NCBI GenBank assembly: GCA_947365965.1
Contig: CANAZG010000001.1
Location: forward strand, 101,689-165,688
Direction: 5' to 3'
DNA length: 64,000 nt
Source of the DNA: an uncultured Clostridia bacterium
GTDB lineage: Bacteria; Bacillota; Clostridia; Oscillospirales; Oscillospiraceae
Position 1 is the first letter of the stretch. The number at the start of each line of letters is the position of its first letter. A program made the translations under genes and the position numbers. Below the pieces are notes generated by a model. The model saw nothing but the letters and a program-made list of their open reading frames with translations, was not told the DNA's origin and did not search any database. Of the stretch, positions 40,180 through 48,202 are shown one piece after another.

Positions 40180-40824
40180 TCAATGGGTGGTGCCCATGGC
40201 CTCTCCAATATCCTGCTGGTTGGTTACGACGGCCTCAATGGCATACTCCAGCGCTTTTGAAATGGTCTCCAGGGAGGCGCTGGCCATGGTGACGGCCTTG
40301 TCCACCACCTGTCCCGTGGCAAAGGGCACATGGATGAAGCCCGCCCGGATATGGGGATACTTGGTGGCCGCCATGTGCAGCACATTGTACATCACGCAGT
40401 TGCACACGTAGGTACCCGCAGTATAGGATATGTGGCAGGGCAGGCCGTGGTCCCGCACGTTCTTCACCATGGCCTTGATGGGGAGGGTGGTGAAATAGGC
40501 GCTGGGTCCATCCGGCTGGAGGGGTTCGTCTATGGGCTGCTCTCCGGCGTTGTCGGGGATCCTGGCCTCCGCTAGATTGATGCCCACCCGCTCAATGGTC
40601 ACGCAGGCGCGGCCTCCGGCCTGACCGACGTTAATCACCACATCCGGATTGTGGGCCTGGATGCCCGCCTCTACCGCGGGTCCGCTCTTGGAGAACACCG
40701 TGGGGATCTCCAGCTTGATGATCTCCGCTCCGGCAATGGTGTCCGGCAGGAGCTTCACCGCCTCGTAGGCGGGATTCACGGTCTCGCCGCCAAAGGGATC
40801 AAAGCCTGTTACCAAAATTTTCAT
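40180..40824 (-). CDS. pcp: Pyroglutamyl-peptidase I (pyrrolidone-carboxylate peptidase)
   Basis: A 214-residue cysteine peptidase that removes N-terminal 5-oxoproline from peptides. It begins MKILVTGFDPFGGETVNPA as expected; the catalytic triad segments are ERVGINLAEARIPDN (Glu), AGTYVCN (Cys) and GFIHVPF (His). It overlaps the upstream GyrI-like gene as ATGA and ends a five-gene minus-strand run with two membrane proteins and a second peptidase. Confidence 0.95.
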   Translation of the reverse strand: MKILVTGFDPFGGETVNPAYEAVKLLPDTIAGAEIIKLEIPTVFSKSGPAVEAGIQAHNPDVVINVGQAGGRACVTIERVGINLAEARIPDNAGEQPIDEPLQPDGPSAYFTTLPIKAMVKNVRDHGLPCHISYTAGTYVCNCVMYNVLHMAATKYPHIRAGFIHVPFATGQVVDKAVTMASASLETISKALEYAIEAVVTNQQDIGEAMGTTH

Positions 40825-41342
40825 TTCGCGTCGTCCTTTCGTTTTTGTAATGGAAAAATCAGCTCGATTGATGGAAGGCGGATATTACTGCGGCAGTCAT
40901 AGAGCTCCATGGACTCCACGTTGTCCTTCAGCTCGTATCCGGACGAGGGGAGCCAAGTCTCCATAAAATAGCACTTTGCCCTGGCCACAGACAGGGCGAG
41001 GTCATTGGGAACCTTGAACTTGATGTGAATCTCCGCATATTCCCCCGGCTCCAGCTCAAGCACAGTGAACTCCTTTCCCTGCCCAGGTCTGTCCACCAGG
41101 TCCCCCACAAAGTAGGAAAATCGCCCCTGCTGATCCGGATTATGAAAGATCACCATGGTGCCGCTTGGGTTGGAGCGGTCCTCCAGCTTGTCCCGCAGAC
41201 CGTAGAACCGCTTTTGCAGTTTCTGGACGTCTGATTTGTAGGTCTTTTTTTCCGTTACCATCTGAACGCCAGCCACAAAACGGCTCTCCTCATAGGAGGC
41301 AACCTCCACGGTGATCTGCTTTTTTTGAAAGAGAGAAAACAT
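40821..41342 (-). CDS. GyrI-like / AraC effector-binding domain protein
   Basis: A 173-residue stand-alone effector-binding (SRPBCC-like, GyrI-like) domain. Family hallmarks are the opening VEVASYEESRFVAG, VGDLVDRPGQGKEFTVLELEPGEYAEIHIKF and AKCYFMETWLPSSGYELKD with a final IELIFPL strand. Such domains bind small hydrophobic molecules, often as sensors or scavengers. The start is ATG 41342 with AAGGAGGGG upstream. Its place between two peptidase genes may mean it binds a peptide-derived ligand; that is speculation. Confidence 0.8.
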   Translation of the reverse strand: MFSLFQKKQITVEVASYEESRFVAGVQMVTEKKTYKSDVQKLQKRFYGLRDKLEDRSNPSGTMVIFHNPDQQGRFSYFVGDLVDRPGQGKEFTVLELEPGEYAEIHIKFKVPNDLALSVARAKCYFMETWLPSSGYELKDNVESMELYDCRSNIRLPSIELIFPLQKRKDDAK

Positions 41343-41449
41343 AGGGCCCCTCCTTATTTCACAAATTGGATCCACCGCCAGGAGATGCTGGATGGACCGT
41401 TCCTCTGGCCTGAGCGGGCGGGCACTGTCCCCCTCCCCGCGCCACGCCC

Positions 41450-42418
41450 TCAGACGGCCGGGAATCCGTCCTTCATAATCAGAATATCGTCGGCGTAGAT
41501 CGTTGGAAACTGGAATACCAAGTCAAAGTGGCCCGCCGCGTCGTGAACGCCGCCCAGCGCCAGATTCCGGCCCATGCCGATGTGGAAGGTGGTGAAGGTC
41601 GACTCGTCCTCTATATAGCAGTTCCCCTTGCAGCGGGAAATTTTGTTGAGGCCGATTCCCAGTTCCCCGGCCACGTAGATCCCCCGGTCTCCGAAGGAGT
41701 TCATGTAGCGCCGGAGCCCCTCGCCGGCCTCTCCGCCGATCTCCACCAGTCTGCCCTGACGGAAGGTGAGCTGGATGGGGGTCTCGGGGCGGCCCAGATA
41801 GCCCAGGGAGCCGTCCACCACGGCCCGTCCGGTGGTTACCGTCTCCTCTATCCCGACATAGATCTCAAAGCTGGAGGAGCCGGCCTTTCCGGGCTGATCG
41901 GCCAGACCGTTAAACAGGCCGGGGGTCCGCCCCCGTTTTCCGAAGTGGAGATCCGTCCCCAGAGCCGTGGTCACACGGACGCTCTCCGCCTGCCGCAGGG
42001 CCTCCAGCATTCCCCGTCCCGTCCGCTCCGCTTCCGCCGGGTCCATGGCCATGAAATCCAGCGTCAGCGCTGGCGGCCCCTTTCCGTTGGAAAGAGGGAG
42101 AGAGAGAAACCGGCCGCCCCGAGACAGGACCTGCTTAACAATCCGGTTCGTCAGAATGGAAAAATTGGTTGCGCCAATGACAAGATCGTGGTGCAGAACA
42201 AAATCCGCCATGGAGTGGAGTACCTTGCCGGGGTGGGAGCGATGCTCCTGAATGGTCACCAGGGTGACCTCCGTGCCGCGCTGGTCCGCTGCGGTCCACA
42301 TGGCCATGCTCTCCTCCACATGACATTCATCGGAGAGGATCAGGACCTTTTCACCCGGCCGCACCTTGCACCAGCGCTCTATGACAATCCCGGCCCCCTC
42401 CTCCAGTGATAAGCCCAT
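41450..42418 (-). CDS. M29-family (AmpS/aminopeptidase T-like) metallopeptidase
   Basis: A 322-residue protein that resembles the M29 aminopeptidases. The C-terminal metal-binding region is visible: the Glu in YVAGELGIGLN, EDESTFTTFHIGMGRN, and GGVHDAAGHFDLVFQ, where His and Asp are metal ligands. The N-terminal domain is shorter than in the ~410-residue AmpS enzymes. Cytosolic release of N-terminal amino acids from short peptides is expected. Its neighbours include pcp, so peptide breakdown is the likely theme. Confidence 0.8.
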   Translation of the reverse strand: MGLSLEEGAGIVIERWCKVRPGEKVLILSDECHVEESMAMWTAADQRGTEVTLVTIQEHRSHPGKVLHSMADFVLHHDLVIGATNFSILTNRIVKQVLSRGGRFLSLPLSNGKGPPALTLDFMAMDPAEAERTGRGMLEALRQAESVRVTTALGTDLHFGKRGRTPGLFNGLADQPGKAGSSSFEIYVGIEETVTTGRAVVDGSLGYLGRPETPIQLTFRQGRLVEIGGEAGEGLRRYMNSFGDRGIYVAGELGIGLNKISRCKGNCYIEDESTFTTFHIGMGRNLALGGVHDAAGHFDLVFQFPTIYADDILIMKDGFPAV

Positions 42419-42491
42419 AGGGGGTCACAACCTTTCAGCCAGACAAACGGGGGGCCTGCGGATGCAGCCCCCCTGTCGTCTGCGTTTGGGA

Positions 42492-43448
42492 TCAGAAATT
42501 CACAGCAATAAACATATAGGCCAGCTGGAACACCAGCATGATCGCGGAGGGGATGGCCTGCATCTTGATGATGGAGTACTTGTCCTTCACCTCCAGGTAC
42601 ACGCCGGGGACAATGTTGAAGTTGGCGGCCATGGGGGTCAGCAGGGTGCCGCAGTAGCCGCAGGTCATGGCCAGCGTGACCATGTACAGGGGGTTGCCGC
42701 CCAAGCTGATGACAAAGGGTACGCCCACGCCCACGGTCATGACCGTGATGGCGGCAAAGGCGTTGCCCATGATGATGGTGAAGAGCATCATGCCCAGGGC
42801 ATAGGCCACAATGCCGATGTACACGTTGCCGGAGGGGATGATCTTGCCGAAGAGCACGGAGAACGCGTCTCCTACGCCGGCCCGGGTAAACACCGCGCCC
42901 AGGCAGGAGAGCAGCAGGGGCATGATGTACACCGCGCTGGTCATATCCAGGAAGCGGCGGCCCTCCTCCAGGAAGACCATGGGCTTGTTCTCCTTGTTCC
43001 AGAGCACCAGGATGATAACGCCGAAGATGGTGGCAAAGAGGGAGCCGATCAGGGAGCTCCAGCCGGGCAGGAAGATGGAGATCAGAATGGTGAACACGCC
43101 CGCGCCAAAGGCGGGAATGAAGATCTTCATGCCGATCCTCTTGAAGTTGCGCAGCTGCTCCTCCTTGGGGGCGGCCTCCAGGTTGCCACGGCGGACCAGC
43201 TTCAGCCCGGCGGGCACGCAGATGATGGCCACAATGATGCCGCTGATAAGCGGAGGCAGCCACTGACCGAAGGCCACCACCACGCCCAGCAGGGACCAGA
43301 ACAGGCCCGTGGGGAGATAGTATTTGTTGTCCTTCTTCATCCAGGCCCGAATGCCGCAGTAGATGCAGAACAGACCGGAGAGGATGTACATGACCTGAAC
43401 CAGCTTGGCGGAGACAGTGACCTCCGCGTCCATAAAGTATGCAAACAT
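42492..43448 (-). CDS. DUF979 family permease-like membrane protein
   Basis: A 318-residue protein with about nine membrane helices (for example LVQVMYILSGLFCIYCGI; SLLGVVVAFGQWLPPLISGI; IVAYALGMMLFTIIMGNAF) and the conserved loops IMGNAFAAITVMT and TCGYCGTLLTPMAANFNIVP. DUF979 and DUF969 proteins are encoded as adjacent pairs and resemble the two halves of an ion-transporter-superfamily permease. The start at 43448 lies 18 bp after the DUF969 stop. Confidence 0.9.
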   Translation of the reverse strand: MFAYFMDAEVTVSAKLVQVMYILSGLFCIYCGIRAWMKKDNKYYLPTGLFWSLLGVVVAFGQWLPPLISGIIVAIICVPAGLKLVRRGNLEAAPKEEQLRNFKRIGMKIFIPAFGAGVFTILISIFLPGWSSLIGSLFATIFGVIILVLWNKENKPMVFLEEGRRFLDMTSAVYIMPLLLSCLGAVFTRAGVGDAFSVLFGKIIPSGNVYIGIVAYALGMMLFTIIMGNAFAAITVMTVGVGVPFVISLGGNPLYMVTLAMTCGYCGTLLTPMAANFNIVPGVYLEVKDKYSIIKMQAIPSAIMLVFQLAYMFIAVNF

Positions 43449-43466
43449 TGATACGTCCTCCTTTCC

Positions 43467-44153
43467 TTACTTCTGGGTCTTCATGACCGCGCCGTAGCAC
43501 TTCTTGCTCATGCGGGTATCCACGGCAATGGTGTAGACCGCGGCCATCAGCATGGCAAAGGCTGCCACGGGGATCTGCACCCGGACGATCTGCATCACGT
43601 CCACCTCATAGCCGATGTTGGCCAGCGTGGACTGGATGAGCAGCACGGACGCGTTGGCGGCGAAGCAGCACTGACCGAAGAAGTTGCCCACGTTGTAGTG
43701 CATACCGTAGAGGGCCTTCATGCACTCCTCGTGCTCCTCGGCCACAGCCCTGCCGTTGGACTCCACGATACCAACGGTCATGGGCATCAGGATGGGGCGG
43801 ACATAGGCGGGGACGCTGCCGATGGGGATCTTGAAGATGATAAAGAACTCATGGGCGATGCCCCACACAGCCATCAGCATGCCGGTGCTGAGGCCCTGAA
43901 GCTTCCGGATCAGCTCCGCGCCGGCCTCCTTCAGGCCGTTGCGCTCCAGAGTGCCGGTGAGGATCATCAGAATAATGGTAATCAGCTGGGTTCGGTTGGC
44001 AACAAAGGTCTTCCCCACGGTCTCCAGCAGCTCGCCGGGGGGGATCTGTCCACACACCGCAGTCACAATGGTGGACACGAAGATGATTGCGATCGGCTCC
44101 AGCTTGAGCGCAAAGCCTATGACCACAACTAGTACGCCAAGTAAGCTTAACAT
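43467..44153 (-). CDS. DUF969 family permease-like membrane protein
   Basis: A 228-residue protein with about six helices, opening SLLGVLVVVIGFALKLEP, with a conserved PPGELLETVGKTFVANR loop and YVRPILMPMTVGIVE. It is the customary partner of DUF979. ATG 44153 follows AAGGAG; a longer frame upstream has no family content. It is the first gene of the run toward pcp, downstream of palindromic sequences that could be operators. The substrate is unknown; short peptides, 5-oxoproline or an amino acid would fit the peptidase neighbours. Confidence 0.9.
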   Translation of the reverse strand: MLSLLGVLVVVIGFALKLEPIAIIFVSTIVTAVCGQIPPGELLETVGKTFVANRTQLITIILMILTGTLERNGLKEAGAELIRKLQGLSTGMLMAVWGIAHEFFIIFKIPIGSVPAYVRPILMPMTVGIVESNGRAVAEEHEECMKALYGMHYNVGNFFGQCCFAANASVLLIQSTLANIGYEVDVMQIVRVQIPVAAFAMLMAAVYTIAVDTRMSKKCYGAVMKTQK

Positions 44154-44273
44154 AACTCCACTCCTTACAAAACACAATTTCTTGGCCTTTTTCAATGAAA
44201 ATAAGACCGATAATAGTATAAAATAATTGTCATTTCTTGTCAATTAGACGAACTGCTCAAACAATCTTTTTAG

Positions 44274-44318
44274 AATTTGGTACAAAGTACCAAATTTTCC
44301 CCTGGTACCAGGGGAAAA
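44274..44318. promoter_or_regulatory. Two adjacent palindromes upstream of the DUF969 operon
   Basis: AATTTGGTAC-AAA-GTACCAAATT (44274-44296) is a perfect 10-bp inverted repeat; TTTTCCCCTGGTACCAGGGGAAAA (described as the 24-bp perfect palindrome at 44295-44318, centre GGTACC) directly abuts it. Both share a GGTAC core. They lie 120-165 bp before the DUF969 start and may bind a dimeric regulator. Confidence 0.6.
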
Positions 44319-44348
44319 AACAGCAGGGGATGAGCAATGCTCATCCCC
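44314..44348 (-). terminator. Terminator of the BMP-ECF operon
   Basis: The hairpin GGGGATGAGCA with its complement (44326-44348) is followed on the minus strand by a T6 run at 44320-44315, about 15 bp after the ECF gene stop. Confidence 0.75.
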
Positions 44349-44363
44349 CGCCGCCGGTCAGTG

Positions 44364-44888
44364 TCAGCCCCTGATCTCCGGGCTCCTCCCGGTCCACAGC
44401 CTCGCTAAGGCCCTCTTGCAGGGCCGGAACAGAACCAGAGCCATCACAAAATTCCCCGCGCAGTGAAGGGCATCAAAGGGGATCCCCTGGACCCACCAGC
44501 TCAGGGCAAGGGCCCAGCCCCCCACCGCCAGATATGTCAGTGCGCACAGGCCCCCGAAGCATAGCCCGAAGGCCCCGGAGAGCACAGCCCACCCCAGGGG
44601 GGACTCCATCCGCCGCAGGGCATAGGCCGCCAGGGCCAGAACCAGCCACACGTACAGGTAGCAGGCGGACCACAGGCCAAAGCCCCACAGGGCGTACTCC
44701 AGCAGCACATAGGCGTAGATGGGCAGCAAGGCTCTCAGTCCCAGCACCGCCACGTAGACAATAATCAGCAGAGACACCGGCTCGATGTTGGGCAGCCACG
44801 CCATGGCCATCTTGCTCCCCAGAAGCAGCGCCGTCAAAAGCCCCAGCGCCGCCGTATCCCGGACGTAATTTCTCCCCCTAGTAGGCAT
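44364..44888 (-). CDS. ECF transporter S component-like membrane protein
   Basis: A 174-residue protein with about six membrane helices (LGLLTALLLGSKMAMAWL; LLIIVYVAVLGLRALLPIY; AVLSGAFGLCFGGLCALTYL), a size and helix pattern typical of ECF vitamin-uptake S components. ATG 44888 overlaps the DUF4430 stop. No ECF ATPase or T component is in the window; group II S components use shared modules encoded elsewhere. DUF4430 neighbours often accompany cobalamin-related S components, so vitamin B12 or a related compound is a candidate substrate, by inference. Confidence 0.72.
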   Translation of the reverse strand: MPTRGRNYVRDTAALGLLTALLLGSKMAMAWLPNIEPVSLLIIVYVAVLGLRALLPIYAYVLLEYALWGFGLWSACYLYVWLVLALAAYALRRMESPLGWAVLSGAFGLCFGGLCALTYLAVGGWALALSWWVQGIPFDALHCAGNFVMALVLFRPCKRALARLWTGRSPEIRG

Positions 44889-45297
44889 CGTAGCCCACAG
44901 TGAGGGTGAGCTCATAGCGCTCCCCGTCGGCAATGGGGGTGACATCCGCAGCGGTGTTGAGCATCTCGCCGGCCTTTGTCACCTTCCACCACTCCTGGGC
45001 CCCCTCATCGGCCGTCTCCCCATCGGCGGTAAGGATATACAGGCCATAGGGCCCCTGGTTGTCCTCCACCACCCCGCCGGAGACCATGGCCGGGCCCAGA
45101 TAGGCCTCCTCCGTGGTCAGCTCAAAGCTGCGGCTGGATCCGTCGCCGTGGACCACCTCCACGGTGATCTCCTTCCTCCCTGCCGCCCCCTCAGGGGACG
45201 CCAGCCGCCACACCAGCAGCAGCGCCGCAGCAGCGGCGGCCAGACAGACGGCGGCGATCACGATTTTCCCACGGTTCCTCTTTTGTTCGCTCATCAT
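44878..45297 (-). CDS. DUF4430 domain exported protein
   Basis: A 139-residue protein with an N-terminal membrane anchor (IVIAAVCLAAAAAALLLVWRL) and one DUF4430 domain. The conserved YGLYILTADGE, the EWWKVTKAGEML core and the ending GERYELTLTVGY are as in the transcobalamin-like DUF4430 fold. It would lie outside the membrane and could bind the ligand for the ECF S component. The start is at 45297 (two adjacent ATGs) with GGGAGAG upstream, 16 bp after the phosphoesterase gene. Confidence 0.8.
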   Translation of the reverse strand: MMSEQKRNRGKIVIAAVCLAAAAAALLLVWRLASPEGAAGRKEITVEVVHGDGSSRSFELTTEEAYLGPAMVSGGVVEDNQGPYGLYILTADGETADEGAQEWWKVTKAGEMLNTAADVTPIADGERYELTLTVGYDAY

Positions 45298-45313
45298 ATT
45301 TTCTCTCCCTTGT

Positions 45314-45937
45314 CTATTTCCGATCCCTTCGGCCCAACAGATCGTCGGGGATGTCCAGGATATACCGCTCATAGGCGTTGATAATGGTGGTCTCCCCCCG
45401 CTGGTGGACCCGGGGCAGGTCCGCGCCGTAGCTCATGTGGACATGTCCGTGGACCATATACATGGGCTTGTACCGATCCAGCAGAGAAAGCAGGCACTCG
45501 AAGCCCTGGTGGGCGTAGTCCTCCCCGTCGCCGTAGCCCTGGGCCGGGGAGTGGGTGACCACCAGGTCCACGCCCCCGGCCCGCCAGATCTGGAAGCGGA
45601 GCTTCTGGATCCGCCGGGCCATCTGACGCTCGGTGTACTGGTTGGGGCCGCCGCTGTACTGGATGCTGCCCCCCAGGCCCAGAATACGCAGGCCGTTCAC
45701 CGTCACCAGCTTGTCCTCAATGCAGTCGCACCCCTCGGGGGGGCGTATTTCGTAGGTCCTGTCGTGGTTCCCATGGACGTAGAGCACCCGCGCCCGGCCC
45801 ATGGTCACCAGAAAGGACAGATAGTTGGCCTTCAGGTCCCCGCAGGAAATAATCAGGTCAATTCCGTCCAGCCGTCCGGGCTGGTAGTAGTCCCAGTAGT
45901 ATGGGCTCTCCTTATCGGAGACCAGAAGGATTTTCAC
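45314..45937 (-). CDS. Calcineurin-like metallophosphoesterase
   Basis: A 207-residue phosphoesterase. Metal-binding motifs seen are LLVSDKES near the start (the first Asp motif is VSDxE, not the usual DxH), SCGDLKANY, YVHGNHDRTY, VVTHSPAQGYGDGED and VHGHVHMSY. The altered first motif may reduce one metal site. It overlaps the upstream fusion gene as ATGA and precedes DUF4430 by 16 bp. Substrate unknown, possibly a nucleotide or phosphoester. Confidence 0.85.
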   Translation of the reverse strand: MKILLVSDKESPYYWDYYQPGRLDGIDLIISCGDLKANYLSFLVTMGRARVLYVHGNHDRTYEIRPPEGCDCIEDKLVTVNGLRILGLGGSIQYSGGPNQYTERQMARRIQKLRFQIWRAGGVDLVVTHSPAQGYGDGEDYAHQGFECLLSLLDRYKPMYMVHGHVHMSYGADLPRVHQRGETTIINAYERYILDIPDDLLGRRDRK

Positions 45938-47907
45938 AGCAGCGGCCCCTCCTTCTCCGGCTGGATCTGATCCCGGTACACTCCTTGCAGACGCACCAGG
46001 GCCCTGGACATGGGCAGCAGCTCCTCATAGGCGGGGATGGTCCCGTCCACGCCCTCGCACAGCCAGTCCATGCGCATGATCTCCTGGGGGGAGAACCACT
46101 TCTCCCCGTCGCTGCGCACCGTCCCGTCCTGGGACAGGATGGGCTGCTGGAAGGGCAGAATGGTCTCCTCCGCCACCCCCTTGCGGAGGATGTTCACCAG
46201 CTGCACCACCCCGGAGGGCAGCTCCGGGCTGAGCAGCACGTCAATGGCCCGGCTGCTCATGCCCCACCAGTAGTTCACCGCCCGGTCGTCATCCCGGGAG
46301 CTGATGGCGTCCCAGCTGCCGCTGAAGATGCTGCGCACGATCTTGACATAGAAGTTGCCCCAGTGCCAGTAGGGGGAGGCCAGGGGGGTCAGGGTCCCGT
46401 CGGCCCGGCGCCGGCAGAGGCCCCAGGGCTCCTGGACCCGGTCCGGCGCGGGGATATCCCGGTTGGAGATCAGCTCCACCCCCTCCCGGGCCAGCACGCC
46501 CATGGGGTCCTCCTCCACGCAGGACCAGCACAGCCGGACCCGGGCCCGGGGATTGGTGAGCCGGGCTCCCAGGGTGAAGGCGTTGATGCTGGCGGGCACG
46601 CCGAAGATGGGGTTGGAGGCCACGTAGCCGATCTGTCCGTCCCGGCTCATGGCCCCGGCAATGGCCCCGGTGATGAACTTGCCCTCGTAGATGCGGCTGT
46701 AGTAGGTGCGCACGCTGGCGTAGGGCATGGAGGCGGAGCAGTTGAGCACCCGGACATTGGGGTACTTGGCGGCGATCTTCCGGCAGGCGTCGATGAGGGG
46801 GGGCGTGGTGGCGAAGATGACCTGGGCCCCCTCCCCGATGACCTCCTCCATGGCCTCCACCGCCGCCTCGGGCTGGACGCCGCTGCGGACCTGGGCGGTG
46901 ACCTTGTCCCCCATCACCGCCTCCATATACTGCCGGCCCAGATCGTGGGCCCGGACCCAGTCGCTCTCCTCGGGGCTGTGCTCGTTGATGAAAGCCACGT
47001 TGAGACGGTCCGGGAACACGGCCTTCACCAGACGGCCCCAGAGGCCCTGGGCGGGCTCCTCCTCCCCCTTCTGCTCCTGGGTCTCCGTGCTCACGGAGAT
47101 GGGCTCGGTCTGGGAGAGGACCTTCACGTCCGCCCACACGGCGTTCAGGGTCTTCACCAGCTCCGCAGCCGGGGTGGTCTTGAGCTGCTCAAAGGGGTAC
47201 ACCCGCAGCCACACCAGCAGCGCGTCCGCCGCCGTCACCGGCAGGCTCTCGCCCCCCAGCTTCTTGAAAGCCTCGGTGAAGAAGGTGAAGCCGGAGATAA
47301 ACCTCAGCCGCTCGTCCTCGGTCCACACGTGGTCCGGCTCATAGCCCAGGGCGGCCTGGAGCTTGGCAAAGCTGCCCACCCGGCTGAAGTAGACCCGGTA
47401 GAGCTTTGTCATCTGGTAGGAGCGCATGAAGTCGTAGTAGGCCTGGACCGCCGGATCGTCGGACCAGCTGGGGATGACCCGGATGACATAGCCCGGGATG
47501 GTGGGGGCGTGGTAGCTCTTCAGGACGCTGGCCCGCTTGTTGCCCTCCTGGACGTAGAACCGGCCCAGGTACTCATAGCAGCGGATGGGGTCCCGGATGC
47601 CCTCGTCCCCCAAATGGGCCGCGCACAGCTCCTTCCACTTGAAGGCGAACTCCGAGTCCGGCTCCAGCAGGGGCATGAAGTTGGCGGCAAAGGCGCTGCG
47701 CCGTCCGGCGGTCTTGGTGCCGGTGACCTGCTCGGTGGGGATCTCAATGACCCCCATGTCCACCCGGCCGGCCACCATGGCGTCGTCCAGGATCTCGTCG
47801 AGCACCTGGGGATAGGGGTAGCGCCCGTGGAGAACGCAGTCCTTGTAGTTCTTCTGGCCCAGTCTGAGGGCTCTGTTGTACTGTTCCGCCGCTTCCTGTC
47901 TGTTCAC
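45934..47907 (-). CDS. ParB-like N-domain fused to a BMP-type binding domain (cytoplasmic)
   Basis: A 657-residue protein without a signal peptide. Residues of about 40-150 resemble a ParB/sulfiredoxin-type domain (MGVIEIPTEQVTGTKT; EYLGRFYVQEGNKRASVLK). Residues of about 300-560 form a BMP/PBP1-type periplasmic-binding fold (RLNVAFINEHSPEESDW; AQVIFATTPPLIDACRKIA; GKFITGAIAGAMSRDGQIGY; GARLTNPRARVRLCW). BMP proteins normally bind nucleosides outside the cell, so a cytoplasmic copy is unusual and may act as an intracellular sensor. I chose GTG 47907 with AAAGGAGG ten bases upstream. First gene of a four-gene operon. Confidence 0.8.
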   Translation of the reverse strand: MNRQEAAEQYNRALRLGQKNYKDCVLHGRYPYPQVLDEILDDAMVAGRVDMGVIEIPTEQVTGTKTAGRRSAFAANFMPLLEPDSEFAFKWKELCAAHLGDEGIRDPIRCYEYLGRFYVQEGNKRASVLKSYHAPTIPGYVIRVIPSWSDDPAVQAYYDFMRSYQMTKLYRVYFSRVGSFAKLQAALGYEPDHVWTEDERLRFISGFTFFTEAFKKLGGESLPVTAADALLVWLRVYPFEQLKTTPAAELVKTLNAVWADVKVLSQTEPISVSTETQEQKGEEEPAQGLWGRLVKAVFPDRLNVAFINEHSPEESDWVRAHDLGRQYMEAVMGDKVTAQVRSGVQPEAAVEAMEEVIGEGAQVIFATTPPLIDACRKIAAKYPNVRVLNCSASMPYASVRTYYSRIYEGKFITGAIAGAMSRDGQIGYVASNPIFGVPASINAFTLGARLTNPRARVRLCWSCVEEDPMGVLAREGVELISNRDIPAPDRVQEPWGLCRRRADGTLTPLASPYWHWGNFYVKIVRSIFSGSWDAISSRDDDRAVNYWWGMSSRAIDVLLSPELPSGVVQLVNILRKGVAEETILPFQQPILSQDGTVRSDGEKWFSPQEIMRMDWLCEGVDGTIPAYEELLPMSRALVRLQGVYRDQIQPEKEGPLL

Positions 47908-47982
47908 TCCAGATATCCTCCTTTGCTCCGCCGGCCTCCGGCGGGTCCCCATGGCTTCTGACTGTCTTATGAAATCAGGGTC

Positions 47983-48012
47983 ATTATAAATCAAAAAAGG
48001 GCCGGAACGCAA
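47983..48012 (-). promoter_or_regulatory. Putative promoter of the BMP-phosphoesterase-DUF4430-ECF operon
   Basis: On the minus strand TTGCGT (48012-48007) and TATAAT (47988-47983) are 18 bp apart, about 75 bp before the GTG start. A perfect TTTTCCCGGGAAAA palindrome (48040-48053) lies just upstream. Confidence 0.5.
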
Positions 48013-48144
48013 TCCCCAGAGGGCCGGGGAAACGGAGATTTTTCCCGGGAAAAGGCGGTCAGAACTGTCATATCTGATAAAAGCCGGGCCAGGGGCGCGC
48101 AGCTCCCCGGGCGCAGTATTCCCAGAATTTGTTGCAAATACCCC

Positions 48145-48180
48145 TTGACGGAGCGGAAATCCTAGGATAGGATAGGGATT
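48145..48180 (+). promoter_or_regulatory. Promoter and putative Rrf2 operator of the rrf2 gene
   Basis: TTGACG at 48145-48150 and TAGGAT at 48168-48173 are 17 bp apart. TCCTA (48160-48164), eight bases, then TAGGGATT (48173-48180) form an interrupted dyad over the -10. The same TCCTA-N8-TAGGGATT arrangement is found before nifS, so this is a candidate autoregulatory site. Confidence 0.6.
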
Positions 48181-48202
48181 AATAAGGGAGGGAGGGGTCC
48201 AT

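Noticed and set aside
44326..44348. Third palindrome near the DUF969 operon as an operator
   Set aside because: It has a T6 run on the minus strand directly after the ECF gene, so a terminator is the simpler reading.
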